DNA from: Mobilitalea torta
GTDB lineage: Bacteria > Bacillota > Clostridia > Lachnospirales > Lachnospiraceae
Reading direction: 5' to 3'
Assembly: GCF_050433395.1 (NCBI RefSeq)
Contig: NZ_JBNPXH010000007.1
Span: 186,001-250,000 of the forward strand
DNA length: 64,000 nucleotides
How positions within the stretch are numbered: the first letter of the stretch is position 1; each line of letters begins with the position of its first letter. The translations under genes were made by a program, and so were the position numbers. Below the pieces are notes generated by a model. That model made no database searches, was not told the origin of the DNA, and worked only from the letters and a program-made list of their open reading frames with translations. Shown one piece after another: positions 34,030-42,158 of the stretch.

Positions 34030-35313
34030 ATGTTTGCAGACAGAGCGGAGATTCATATCCGGTCCGGAAAGGGCGGAGACGGTCACGTCAGCTTCCGCAA
34101 GGAAATCTTTGTTCCTGCCGGCGGTCCCGACGGGGGGGACGGAGGCAGAGGCGGTGACCTGATATTTGAAGTAGATGAAGGGCTCAATACCCTGACGGAT
34201 TTCCGATTCGTTCGGAAATACAGCGCACAGGACGGGGAACCCGGCGGAAAGAAGCGCTGCCATGGTAAGGATGGCAAGGATCTGGTGATCAAGGTGCCGG
34301 AGGGCACAGTGATCCGGGAGAAGGAAACCGGCAAGGTAGTTGCCGATATGTCCCACGGCAACCGCAGGGAAGTGATTCTGCGGGGCGGCAGGGGAGGCAA
34401 GGGAAACCAGCATTATGCCACCGCCACCATGCAGGTTCCCAAATACGCGCAGCCTGGTCAGAAGGCCCAGGAGATGGATGTTATTCTGGAGCTTAAGGTA
34501 ATTGCGGATGTGGGTCTGGTGGGATTCCCCAATGTGGGCAAGTCCACGCTGCTGTCCCATGTCACCAATGCAAGGCCGAAGATCGGCAATTATCATTTCA
34601 CCACCCTGAGTCCCAATCTGGGGGTTGTGGATCTGGAGGGCGGCGGTTTTGTGATTGCGGATATTCCGGGCCTGATCGAAGGCGCATCCCAGGGGCTGGG
34701 GCTGGGACATGAGTTCTTAAGACATATCGAGAGAACCAAGGTGATCATTCATTTGGTGGATGCCGCATCAACCGAGGGAAGGGACCCTATTGAGGATATT
34801 GACACCATCAACGGGGAGCTGGCTGCTTATAATGAAGATCTGGCCAAACGTCCCCAGGTGATTGCCGCCAATAAAATCGATGCATTATACGAGGAAGAAG
34901 CCCAGGAGGTACTCCAAAGAATCCGGGATAAGTACGAACCCCAGGGAATTGAGGTGTTTCCCATCTCCGCGGTGAGCGGCAAGGGAATGAAGGAATTGCT
35001 GTACCATGTGAAAGGAATGCTGGCACAGCTTGATAATACACCGGTTGTATTTGAGAAGGAATTCTTTCTGGAGGATCTGGCCGGCTCGAACCTGCCTTTC
35101 GAGGTCTGGAAGGAAGAGGAGAATCTGTATGTGGTGGAAGGCCCCCGCATTGAACGGATGCTGGGCTATACGAATCTGGATTCCGAGAAGGGCTTTGAAT
35201 TCTTCCAGAGGTTCTTAAAGGACAACGGGATTCTGGAGGAGCTGGAGGCCCTTGGCATTGCAGAGGGTGATACGGTACGAATGTACGGTCTGAGCTTTGA
35301 CTATTATAAATAA
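34030..35313 (+). CDS. obgE: Obg family GTPase
   Basis: A 427-aa essential GTPase in ribosome assembly and stress control. The glycine-rich Obg fold (1-158) starts FADRAEIHIRSGKGGDGHVSF. The G domain shows GFPNVGKSTL (P-loop), DIPGLIEGA (switch) and NKID. The C-terminal OCT domain (about 350-425) is present, so the protein has full Gram-positive architecture. It leads a run of closely spaced genes to rsfS. The binding site (gggtga) is modest. Confidence 0.97.
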   Translation: MFADRAEIHIRSGKGGDGHVSFRKEIFVPAGGPDGGDGGRGGDLIFEVDEGLNTLTDFRFVRKYSAQDGEPGGKKRCHGKDGKDLVIKVPEGTVIREKETGKVVADMSHGNRREVILRGGRGGKGNQHYATATMQVPKYAQPGQKAQEMDVILELKVIADVGLVGFPNVGKSTLLSHVTNARPKIGNYHFTTLSPNLGVVDLEGGGFVIADIPGLIEGASQGLGLGHEFLRHIERTKVIIHLVDAASTEGRDPIEDIDTINGELAAYNEDLAKRPQVIAANKIDALYEEEAQEVLQRIRDKYEPQGIEVFPISAVSGKGMKELLYHVKGMLAQLDNTPVVFEKEFFLEDLAGSNLPFEVWKEEENLYVVEGPRIERMLGYTNLDSEKGFEFFQRFLKDNGILEELEALGIAEGDTVRMYGLSFDYYK

Positions 35314-35346
35314 TCCCAATGATGTTTGGATGGAGAGGAGTAAAAG

Positions 35347-35655
35347 ATGACCACAAAGCAGAGAGCTTATTTAAAGGGACTGGCCATGTCCCTGGAACCG
35401 ATCTACCAGATCGGGAAAGCCTCCCTGACTCCTGAGCTTACCCAGGGGATAGGAGAAGCGCTGGAAGCAAGGGAGCTGATCAAGATCAGCGTTCTGAAGA
35501 ACTGTGCCGACGATCCGAAGGAAATGGCGCAGATTCTGTCGGAACGCACCCATTCCCATGTTGTTCAGGTGATTGGGAAGAAGATTGTCCTGTACAGGGA
35601 ATCCAAGGACAAGAAGAAAATCCTTCTTCCCGTTGAGAAGAAAGCGAAGAATTAG
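35347..35655 (+). CDS. yhbY: YhbY-family RNA-binding protein
   Basis: A 102-aa CRS1-YhbY domain protein associated with pre-50S particles. The start TTKQRAYLKGLAMSLEPIYQIGKASLT and the GxxG region are typical. ggagaggagtaaaag precedes the ATG. It lies between obgE and nadD as in many Firmicutes. Confidence 0.94.
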   Translation: MTTKQRAYLKGLAMSLEPIYQIGKASLTPELTQGIGEALEARELIKISVLKNCADDPKEMAQILSERTHSHVVQVIGKKIVLYRESKDKKKILLPVEKKAKN

Positions 35656-35665
35656 GAAGACTCAT

Positions 35666-36277
35666 ATGAAGATGATTGGAATTATGGGAGGAACCTTTAA
35701 CCCAATTCATAACGGACATTTGTTTCTTGCGGAAAACGCCTATGAGCAGGTCGGCCTGGAGCAGGTTGTATTCATGCCTTCTAAAAATCCTCCCCACAAG
35801 GCAAAGCTGGAGGGAATTACGGATCAGCAGAGAGTGGATATGATTGCCCTCGCCATTGAGGACAATCCTCATTTTGTCCTTTCCACCCTGGAGTTGAAGC
35901 GGGACGGACTGACCTATACGGCGGATACCCTGGAGCTGTTGACGAAGGAGCATCCGGAGGAAGAGTATTATTTTATTGTCGGGGCGGATTCCCTGTTCAT
36001 GATGGATCAGTGGAAGGAGCCCCAGAAGATCTTTGACCGGTGCAAGGTGGCAGCGGCCTGCCGGGACGGGCTTGACCTGAAAGCCCTGGCGGATCAGGCA
36101 CAGTATCTGAAGGAGAAGTTTCACGGAGAGATTCTTCTGGTGGAGATGCCCATGATGCAGCTCTCCTCCGAGAGCATACGCGGACGGGCGGCCAGGGGGC
36201 AGTCCCTGCGCTATTATCTGCCGGACCGGGTGATCGCTTACATTGAAGAAAATCAGTTATACCAGACACAGCGCTGA
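35666..36277 (+). CDS. nadD: Nicotinate-nucleotide adenylyltransferase
   Basis: Transfers AMP from ATP to nicotinate mononucleotide in NAD synthesis. 203 aa. The nucleotidyltransferase motif GGTFNPIHNGHL is near the N-terminus and SSESIRGRAARG is the second ATP motif. ATG at 35666 with aggaag upstream is the right start; the longer frame reads into yhbY. It is followed 17 nt later by yqeK, its usual partner. Confidence 0.95.
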   Translation: MKMIGIMGGTFNPIHNGHLFLAENAYEQVGLEQVVFMPSKNPPHKAKLEGITDQQRVDMIALAIEDNPHFVLSTLELKRDGLTYTADTLELLTKEHPEEEYYFIVGADSLFMMDQWKEPQKIFDRCKVAAACRDGLDLKALADQAQYLKEKFHGEILLVEMPMMQLSSESIRGRAARGQSLRYYLPDRVIAYIEENQLYQTQR

Positions 36278-36294
36278 CCGGAGGATGAACGGGA

Positions 36295-36879
36295 ATGAAA
36301 TTGGATGATCTGAGGGACTGCATGAAAAATACCTTAAAGCAGACACGTTATCTTCACAGTCTGGGTGTTGAGGAAGTGGCCTGTGATCTGGCGGTAATCT
36401 ACGGCTATGATATGGAGAAGGCCGGAATTGCCGGGATTTTGCATGACTGTGCTAAGAATTTGTCCGACGGGAAGCTGCTGTATTATTGCGAACTCTATCA
36501 TTTGCCGGTATCCCGGGCCGAAGCCTTAAGCCCTTATCTGCTCCATGGCAAGGTGGGAGCGGTATTGGCCAGGGAAAATTACGAGGTGGAAGACCAGGAG
36601 ATTCTGGATGCCATTACCTATCATACCACAGGCAGACCGGCTATGGGCCTTCTGGAGAAGATAATATTCACCGCCGATTACATTGAGCCCTTCCGAAAGC
36701 CCCTGCCTGGAATGGATGAGGTCAGAAGACTGGCCTATTCGGATTTGGACCAGGCGGTTCTTATGATACTGGAAAGCACCTTAAACTATTTGGAGGAAAC
36801 GAAAGCAAATCAGTTAATTGACCAGACTACGGCGGATACCTATGCATATTATAAATCAAGGCTGAACAGAGATTTTTAA
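36295..36879 (+). CDS. yqeK: HD-domain hydrolase YqeK (Ap4A-hydrolase type)
   Basis: A 194-aa metal-dependent HD hydrolase. Visible: RYLHSLGVEEVACDLA, the HD pair in GILHDCAKN, the LHGKVGA region and ITYHTTGRPAMGLLEKIIFTADYIEP. Homologues split diadenosine tetraphosphate. ggaggatgaacggga precedes the start. The gene sits between nadD and rsfS in the canonical order. Confidence 0.94.
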   Translation: MKLDDLRDCMKNTLKQTRYLHSLGVEEVACDLAVIYGYDMEKAGIAGILHDCAKNLSDGKLLYYCELYHLPVSRAEALSPYLLHGKVGAVLARENYEVEDQEILDAITYHTTGRPAMGLLEKIIFTADYIEPFRKPLPGMDEVRRLAYSDLDQAVLMILESTLNYLEETKANQLIDQTTADTYAYYKSRLNRDF

Positions 36880-36932
36880 TAATTTATATCGAAAAAACCT
36901 ATGGACGGATGAAATAAAGAAAGGAAAATGTT

Positions 36933-37289
36933 ATGGACAATTCAAAGAAAATGGTTAAGCTGGCTTACCATGCACTGGAAGAGAAAAAGGGTGAAGATAT
37001 CACCGTGATTGAGATCAAGGATATCTCCATCATTGCAGATTATTTTATCATTGCAAACGGCTCGAACTCCTCCCAGGTGGATGCCCTTGTGGATTCAGTA
37101 AAGGAGACTTTGGGCAAGGAGGGCTTTGAACCCAAGAGAATCGAAGGGGTAAGAAGCGCCAGCTGGATTCTGATGGATTACGGTGATGTCATTGTGCACG
37201 TATTTTCCAAGGAAGACCGTCTGTTCTACAATCTGGAGCGTATCTGGAGAGACGGAAAAACTGTCACCAGGGAACAGCTTGAGGTTTAA
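36933..37289 (+). CDS. rsfS: Ribosomal silencing factor
   Basis: A 118-aa protein that binds L14 and blocks subunit joining under starvation. Conserved DISIIADYFIIANGSNSSQVDALVDSV and SWILMDYGDVIVHVFS are present. It is the last gene of the obgE operon, before a bidirectional terminator facing lexA. Confidence 0.96.
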   Translation: MDNSKKMVKLAYHALEEKKGEDITVIEIKDISIIADYFIIANGSNSSQVDALVDSVKETLGKEGFEPKRIEGVRSASWILMDYGDVIVHVFSKEDRLFYNLERIWRDGKTVTREQLEV

Positions 37290-37360
37290 TAAAAGTTCAA
37301 AGTCATAAGATCAAAGTCAAAAAGATGCGGTGAATTAAGTGAAGAAGTAAACTGGATACG

Positions 37361-37412
37361 AAAACCACGGTATGAAATCAATTGATGATGTTTTCATACC
37401 GTGGTTTTTTTG
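37361..37412. terminator. Bidirectional terminator between rsfS and lexA
   Basis: Arms aaaccacggtatgaaa and ttttcataccgtggttt, with a T-run on the plus side and an A-run before it that serves the other strand. Confidence 0.85.
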
Positions 37413-37473
37413 AATTCTATTGAATTAAAAATCTTTCCCTGGGACACAGCCGTTAAAAAGCGTCTCGTTTATT

Positions 37474-38091
37474 TCAGCCAAACATGCGGAAGAGGCCGAT
37501 TACCTTGCCTTGGATGTTCAGATCCGGCACAATGATGGGTTCCATGGTATCATTCTCCGGCTGCAGGCGGTAATAGCCATTCTCCTTGTAAAAAGTCTTA
37601 ACCGTAACCTCATCCTCAATCAATGCCACTACATAATCCCCGTTCTTGGCATGGGACTGCTTCTGCACCAATACCTTATCCCCGTTAAAGATTCCCGCAT
37701 TAATCATGCTTTCACCCTTGACCTTCAGCATGAAGGTCTCTTCATTGGGCATAACCTCGGCGGGAATCGGGAAGTAACCCTCAATATTCTCAACCGCCAG
37801 GATCGGCTGGCCCGCAGTGATGGTGCCTATAATGGGCACATTCACCAGATCACGCCTTGTCAGGTTAAACTCGTCGTCTATGATCTCAATCGCACGCGGC
37901 TTGGAAGGATCACGGCGTATGTAACCGTTCTTCTCCAGAGTCTCCAGGTGAGAGTGGACGGAAGAAGTGGACTTCAGCCTGACGGCCTCACAGATCTCAC
38001 GCACCGCCGGCGGGTATCCCTTATTAATAATCTGAGATTTTAAATATTCCAGTATTTCTTTTTGCTTATTGCTTATTCTGCCATAACCCAT
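37474..38091 (-). CDS. lexA: LexA SOS repressor
   Basis: A 205-aa self-cleaving repressor. The winged helix is N-terminal (PPAVREICEAVRLKSTSSVHSHLETL). The cleavage bond is Ala93-Gly94 in ITAGQP, and the catalytic pair is Ser128 in KGESMI and Lys165 in VTVKTF. It is divergent from a YneA-like gene, as in Bacillus. SOS-type boxes lie in the shared intergenic region, including one next to its own promoter. Confidence 0.97.
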   Translation of the reverse strand: MGYGRISNKQKEILEYLKSQIINKGYPPAVREICEAVRLKSTSSVHSHLETLEKNGYIRRDPSKPRAIEIIDDEFNLTRRDLVNVPIIGTITAGQPILAVENIEGYFPIPAEVMPNEETFMLKVKGESMINAGIFNGDKVLVQKQSHAKNGDYVVALIEDEVTVKTFYKENGYYRLQPENDTMEPIIVPDLNIQGKVIGLFRMFG

Positions 38092-38233
38092 AAAATATCA
38101 GCCTCCATTTCCCGATTAACTGTTTCTATTATTAACGCATGAACCAAAATCTGCTCTGCTATATCCGGAAATTGCAAGCTGGCTTGAATTTCCTTACGTT
38201 ATTCCCATTATAGCATACCAATTATAAAAACGC

Positions 38234-38247
38234 AAAACTTATGTTCT
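38234..38247. promoter_or_regulatory. LexA box near the lexA promoter
   Basis: AAAACTTATGTTCT, a near match to the palindromic box at 38299. It directly precedes a minus-strand promoter TTGCGT-17-TATAAT for lexA, consistent with autorepression. Confidence 0.55.
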
Positions 38248-38294
38248 GAAAAACGAAAAAATGTTTGTAAAACAAAATATATGTTCGAAACCTA

Positions 38295-38323
38295 TTGACA
38301 AACATATGTTTGATAATTATAAT
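38295..38323 (+). promoter_or_regulatory. SOS-controlled promoter of the YneA-like gene
   Basis: TTGACA (38295-38300) and TATAAT (38318-38323) with a 17-bp spacer. The perfect palindrome CAAACATATGTTTG at 38299-38312 overlaps the -35 end and the spacer. A further half-site (catatgttct) is at 38349-38358. Confidence 0.8.
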
Positions 38324-38458
38324 AAGAATATGAAACAAGTGTTCGTATCATATGTTCTGTTTTTGGGGAAGAACAGATGAATTGTATCCCTTCCCTGGCA
38401 AAGGGAAGCTATGAGCGGAAGGGTCATTGGAATATATAATGATTGGGAGGATAGAGCA

Positions 38459-38866
38459 ATGGCGAGAAGGGGAAATTATTTTACGGAAAGCAGCGCCTAT
38501 TATCAGATGAACAAGAAGAGAATATGGATGGCAGGTGCAGCGATATTGCTGATCGTGCTGGCCTTCTCCATATTATTTATTACGAAGACGGTAACGGCCC
38601 AGAGAAACAGCGACCGAAGGAAGCTGGTAACCTGCGTTGAGATACAGAAGGGCGATACGCTATGGAGCATTGCTTCCCGGTATTATACCGATGAATATTC
38701 CGACATGAACGAATACATCCGGGAGATCAAGGAGAGCAACCGAATGGTTTCAGATGTAATTCATCCGGGGAACTATATTGTTGTTCCCTATTATACAGAA
38801 GCCGTCAGCCAGGCTTTGGAACCGGGGGCGGCAATGGCTGCCGCCCCGCGGGATCAACGGGATTAA
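38459..38866 (+). CDS. YneA-like LysM cell-division inhibitor
   Basis: A 135-aa protein with one membrane span (IWMAGAAILLIVLAFSILFI) near residues 22-41 and an outer LysM domain (EIQKGDTLWSIASRYY...NYIVVPYY). This is the YneA layout, an SOS-induced division inhibitor in Bacillus. Position divergent from lexA and the LexA box in the promoter support that role. ATG at 38459 has gggagg 9 nt upstream; an upstream ATG at 38411 lacks a site. A short Ala/Pro tail follows the LysM domain. Confidence 0.85.
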   Translation: MARRGNYFTESSAYYQMNKKRIWMAGAAILLIVLAFSILFITKTVTAQRNSDRRKLVTCVEIQKGDTLWSIASRYYTDEYSDMNEYIREIKESNRMVSDVIHPGNYIVVPYYTEAVSQALEPGAAMAAAPRDQRD

Positions 38867-38885
38867 CAGATCTGAAAATTCCTCC

Positions 38886-38914
38886 TTGACAGAAGCGGAT
38901 GATATGAATATAAT
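38886..38914 (+). promoter_or_regulatory. Promoter of the T-box-controlled gene
   Basis: TTGACA at 38886-38891 and TATAAT at 38909-38914, both perfect, with a 17-bp spacer. Confidence 0.75.
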
Positions 38915-38921
38915 AAGGGAT

Positions 38922-39302
38922 ACTATAGAATTGTCAGTTAATTTAATAGCAGGAATGGCTGAGAAGAGGAGAGTAATTACCGGGGCGGTCTACAGAGAAT
39001 TCCGGGTGCTGAGACGGAATGACAGGAAGGGTAATGAAACAAGCCTTGGAGCTTCATACGGATTCGGATCTTTGTGGTATCTGTTCTGCATTTGATATGC
39101 GTTCTGCGTTTTACAGAATTGGTTCTATTATGGCAGGATTGATTTTACCATAGGATCGGATGATGCTATGACGTGGGTTCACGTTACAGGACCAGGGTAT
39201 CTAAGGTACCCGATGAGGTTAATATGGCGACATATTAATGAAACAGGGTGGCACCACGATGAATCTATCGTCCCTACAGGAATACTGTAGGGACTTTTTT
39301 TG
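38922..39302 (+). promoter_or_regulatory. T-box riboswitch leader
   Basis: The diagnostic T-box sequence cagggtggcaccacg is at 39244-39258, followed by a terminator stem (gtccctaca / tgtagggac) and a T-run at 39272-39302. Uncharged tRNA binding would favour the antiterminator and allow transcription. The downstream MetRS-like gene implies tRNA-Met; ATG triplets are in the stem I region, but I could not assign the specifier with certainty. It accounts for nearly all the 470-bp gap. Confidence 0.88.
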
Positions 39303-39339
39303 TACAAAAAAATTAAGCAAATAACCAGGAGGGAAGATT

Positions 39340-41400
39340 ATGAGGAAAATAAAAAAGGGAGAAAGGCCATCCTTTCCCAAAAGAGCGGTGATAACGGCAG
39401 GAATGCCCTATGGCAACAAGGAGCTTCACTTTGGCCATATTGGCGGAGTGTTCATTCACGCAGATGTGTTCGCCAGATTTCTAAGAGACAGAATTGGGAA
39501 GGAGAATGTGATCTTCGTATCGGGAACGGACTGCTATGGATCGCCGATCTTAGAGAGCTACCGCAAGCGGAAGGAAGAGACGAATACGGAACTGACAATT
39601 GAGGAATATGTGCTGGAGAATCATAAGAAACAGAAGGAGGCTCTGGAACGCTATCAGATCAGCTTGAATCTCTACGGGACATCAGCGCTGGGCAGGAGCG
39701 GGGAGCTTCATGCGCAGGTATCCTGTGAGGTGTTCGAGGCTTTATATGAAAAAGGCTATCTGGTCCGGCTGTCAACTCCTCAATTTTTTGACCCGGTTTA
39801 TAAGATGCTGCTCAATGGGCGGCAGGTGGTAGGCCAATGCCCGATCCAGGGCTGTGCTTCGGAAAAGGGCTATGCGGATGAATGCTCCCTGGGGCACCAA
39901 TACATGCCGGTTGAATTAATAAATCCCCGGAGCACCCTATCCGGCGAAATCCCGGAGGTCAGACAGGTGTCCAACTGGTATTTCCGTCTGGAGGACTTCC
40001 AGGGGCTGCTGTCGGAAAGGCTGGCATATCTCAGGGCGCATTCCAACGAAAGAGGATATCAGCTGAGCGCCATGGAAGAATTTCTGAAGAAGCCGGTAAT
40101 CTATGTGAAGAAAAATCAATGGGGCAGAGCCTGTGGTCTGATGAATACCACTAAAATAGATGCCTCTAAAATGGATCCCTCTAAAAAGGAGGGAACAATG
40201 GAAAAGGAGGGGGTAACTGATTTTCCGAAGCATGAGTGTCTGGAGGAAGGGAATAAGAGCTCCGCCACCCTGGTATTTGACCGGCTGGAGGACCGGGAGC
40301 TTGCCCGAAAGCAGCTCAGTGAAATGGGAATCAACTATAGAACCGGCAAGACCCTGGTTCCCTTCCGCCTCACCGGGAATATTGAGTGGGGTGTCCCGGT
40401 TCCGGAAAAGGAAGGGCTGGATCAGCTTACCTTCTGGGTATGGCCGGAATCCCTCTGGGCCCCTGTCTCATTTACCAAAGCTTATCTGGAAAGCAGAGAC
40501 AGGGATGAGGAGGAATGGAAGAAATGGTGGTGCTCCGAGGAAGCAGAGGTATATCAATTTATCGGAGAGGATAATATCTATTTCTATGGAATAGCGGAAA
40601 TGGCTATGTTCATGGCGCTGCAGTCCGGGGAGCCGGGCATCCTGCCCCGGGAAGGGGATATTACCCTTCCTCATCTGATCGCCAACAACCATGTTCTGTT
40701 CATGGATAAAAGGGCCGGCAGCAGTTCGGCAGTCAAGCCTCCTATGGCTTTAGAATTACTGGATCATTATACTCCGGAGCAGCTTCGGATGCATTTCCTC
40801 AGCCTTAGCCTGGCTTCGGACAGCGCCAGCTTCCGGCCCAGGATGTATATGGAGACAGAGGAGGCCGGACAGGATACGGTATTAAAGGAGGGCAACCTGC
40901 TGACTAATGTATTTAACCGTTTGGTGCGGTCCTGCTTCTATACCTCCCAGAAATATTATTTCTCCAAAATCCCCCGGGGCGAAGTGAGCCGGGAGAGACA
41001 GGAGGAAGCAAAGGAAGCTGTTCTGGCCTATGAGAGGCATATGTACAACCATGAGTTTCACCGGGTTACGGATCTTCTGGATCAATATATCCGCAGCATG
41101 AATAAATATTGGGTGAACAAAATTCGGATCGCCGAAACGGAAGGGGAGGATGAGCTCAGAAAACAGGTGCTGATCGATACCTTCCATGCGGTTCGCACGA
41201 TTACCGCTTTGCTGCATCCCATGGCGCCTGCCGGATGTGAGATGATACAGGAATATCTGGGCATCGGGGAGGAGCTGTGGAGCTGGGAATATATCTTTCA
41301 CACTCTGGAGGAGTTAATTCCCGATCCTGCTTCCCATGAGCTTAAATATCTGGAAGCCCGGGTGGACTTTTTCCAAAAGCATGAAAGACAGTTTCTTTGA
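39340..41400 (+). CDS. Methionyl-tRNA synthetase-like protein with degenerate KMSKS
   Basis: A 686-aa class I synthetase of MetRS architecture. It has the HIGH motif as LHFGHIGG, the VSGTDCYGSP region, a partial zinc knuckle (CPIQGC, then C and H), WYFRLEDF, FIGEDNIYFYGI and a helical anticodon-binding end. By hand alignment the KMSKS loop reads AGSSS, lacking both lysines. Residues about 270-310 are a Lys/Glu-rich insert. The T-box leader argues that it serves methionine charging or responds to methionine lack. It may be a divergent active enzyme, a paralogue, or a non-charging relative. ggaggg lies 7 nt upstream of the ATG. Confidence 0.82.
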   Translation: MRKIKKGERPSFPKRAVITAGMPYGNKELHFGHIGGVFIHADVFARFLRDRIGKENVIFVSGTDCYGSPILESYRKRKEETNTELTIEEYVLENHKKQKEALERYQISLNLYGTSALGRSGELHAQVSCEVFEALYEKGYLVRLSTPQFFDPVYKMLLNGRQVVGQCPIQGCASEKGYADECSLGHQYMPVELINPRSTLSGEIPEVRQVSNWYFRLEDFQGLLSERLAYLRAHSNERGYQLSAMEEFLKKPVIYVKKNQWGRACGLMNTTKIDASKMDPSKKEGTMEKEGVTDFPKHECLEEGNKSSATLVFDRLEDRELARKQLSEMGINYRTGKTLVPFRLTGNIEWGVPVPEKEGLDQLTFWVWPESLWAPVSFTKAYLESRDRDEEEWKKWWCSEEAEVYQFIGEDNIYFYGIAEMAMFMALQSGEPGILPREGDITLPHLIANNHVLFMDKRAGSSSAVKPPMALELLDHYTPEQLRMHFLSLSLASDSASFRPRMYMETEEAGQDTVLKEGNLLTNVFNRLVRSCFYTSQKYYFSKIPRGEVSRERQEEAKEAVLAYERHMYNHEFHRVTDLLDQYIRSMNKYWVNKIRIAETEGEDELRKQVLIDTFHAVRTITALLHPMAPAGCEMIQEYLGIGEELWSWEYIFHTLEELIPDPASHELKYLEARVDFFQKHERQFL

Positions 41401-41405
41401 TTTTC

Positions 41406-41438
41406 TTTAAAGTATATTTAAAGTTTTTGTGATATGAT
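41406..41438 (+). promoter_or_regulatory. Response-regulator repeats and promoter of the two-component operon
   Basis: TTTAAAGT at 41406-41413 and 41417-41424 (11-bp period), then 8 nt, then the -10 box TATGAT at 41433-41438. There is no normal -35; the repeats take its place, as expected for an activator site. The same layout occurs at 43539-43571. Confidence 0.7.
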
Positions 41439-41465
41439 GAAAGAAACTGGTCAGGAGGTGGAAGT

Positions 41466-42158
41466 GTGAGAATTCTGTTAGCGGAGGATGAACGGGAGAT
41501 GTCCAATGCATTAGTGGCGATTCTGAAGCATAATAATTATTCCGTTGATGCGGTTTATGACGGAGCGGATGCCCTGGATTACGGCTTATCCCAGAATTAC
41601 GACGGTATTATATTGGATATCATGATGCCGAAGAAGAACGGATTAGAGGTGCTGGAGGAGCTTCGGGCAAAGGGGATTCATACACCGATATTAATGCTGA
41701 CCGCAAAATCCCAGATTGAGGACCGGATTAAGGGGCTGGATACCGGAGCCGATGATTATCTCAGCAAGCCCTTTGCCATGGGAGAGCTGCTGGCGCGGGT
41801 CCGGGCCATGACAAGGCGCAAGGCTGAATTTACCCCGAATTTAATTCGGATGGGGAATCTCAGTCTCAACAGGGAGAACTATGAATTATCCAACGGCGAT
41901 ACCAGCCTTCGTCTGAGCAGCAAGGAATTTCAGATGCTGGAAATGCTGATGAACAACCCCAAGCGCCTGATTTCTACGGAGCAGTTCATGGAAAAGATCT
42001 GGGGCTATGACACAGAAGCAGAGATTAATGTGGTATGGGTATATGTATCCTACCTCAGAAAGAAGCTGGAGTCCCTGGGCGCCAATAGGAAGCTGAAGGC
42101 AGTCCGGGGAATTGGCTATACCTTGCAGGCAGAGGATGCTTTGGAGGAAAATGAATGA
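41466..42158 (+). CDS. OmpR-family response regulator
   Basis: A 230-aa regulator. Receiver domain 1-120 with the phospho-acceptor Asp51 in IILDIMMPKKNG and Lys in LSKPF. The C-terminal winged helix (about 130-225) shows LSSKEFQMLEML and RGIGYTL. The start is a GTG with caggagg upstream. Its 3' end overlaps the kinase gene by 4 nt. The repeats in its own promoter suggest autoregulation. Confidence 0.95.
   Translation: MRILLAEDEREMSNALVAILKHNNYSVDAVYDGADALDYGLSQNYDGIILDIMMPKKNGLEVLEELRAKGIHTPILMLTAKSQIEDRIKGLDTGADDYLSKPFAMGELLARVRAMTRRKAEFTPNLIRMGNLSLNRENYELSNGDTSLRLSSKEFQMLEMLMNNPKRLISTEQFMEKIWGYDTEAEINVVWVYVSYLRKKLESLGANRKLKAVRGIGYTLQAEDALEENE

Noticed and set aside
33928..34710. A 260-codon minus-strand frame over obgE
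   Set aside because: It mirrors the conserved Obg and G-domain sequence and has no independent support.
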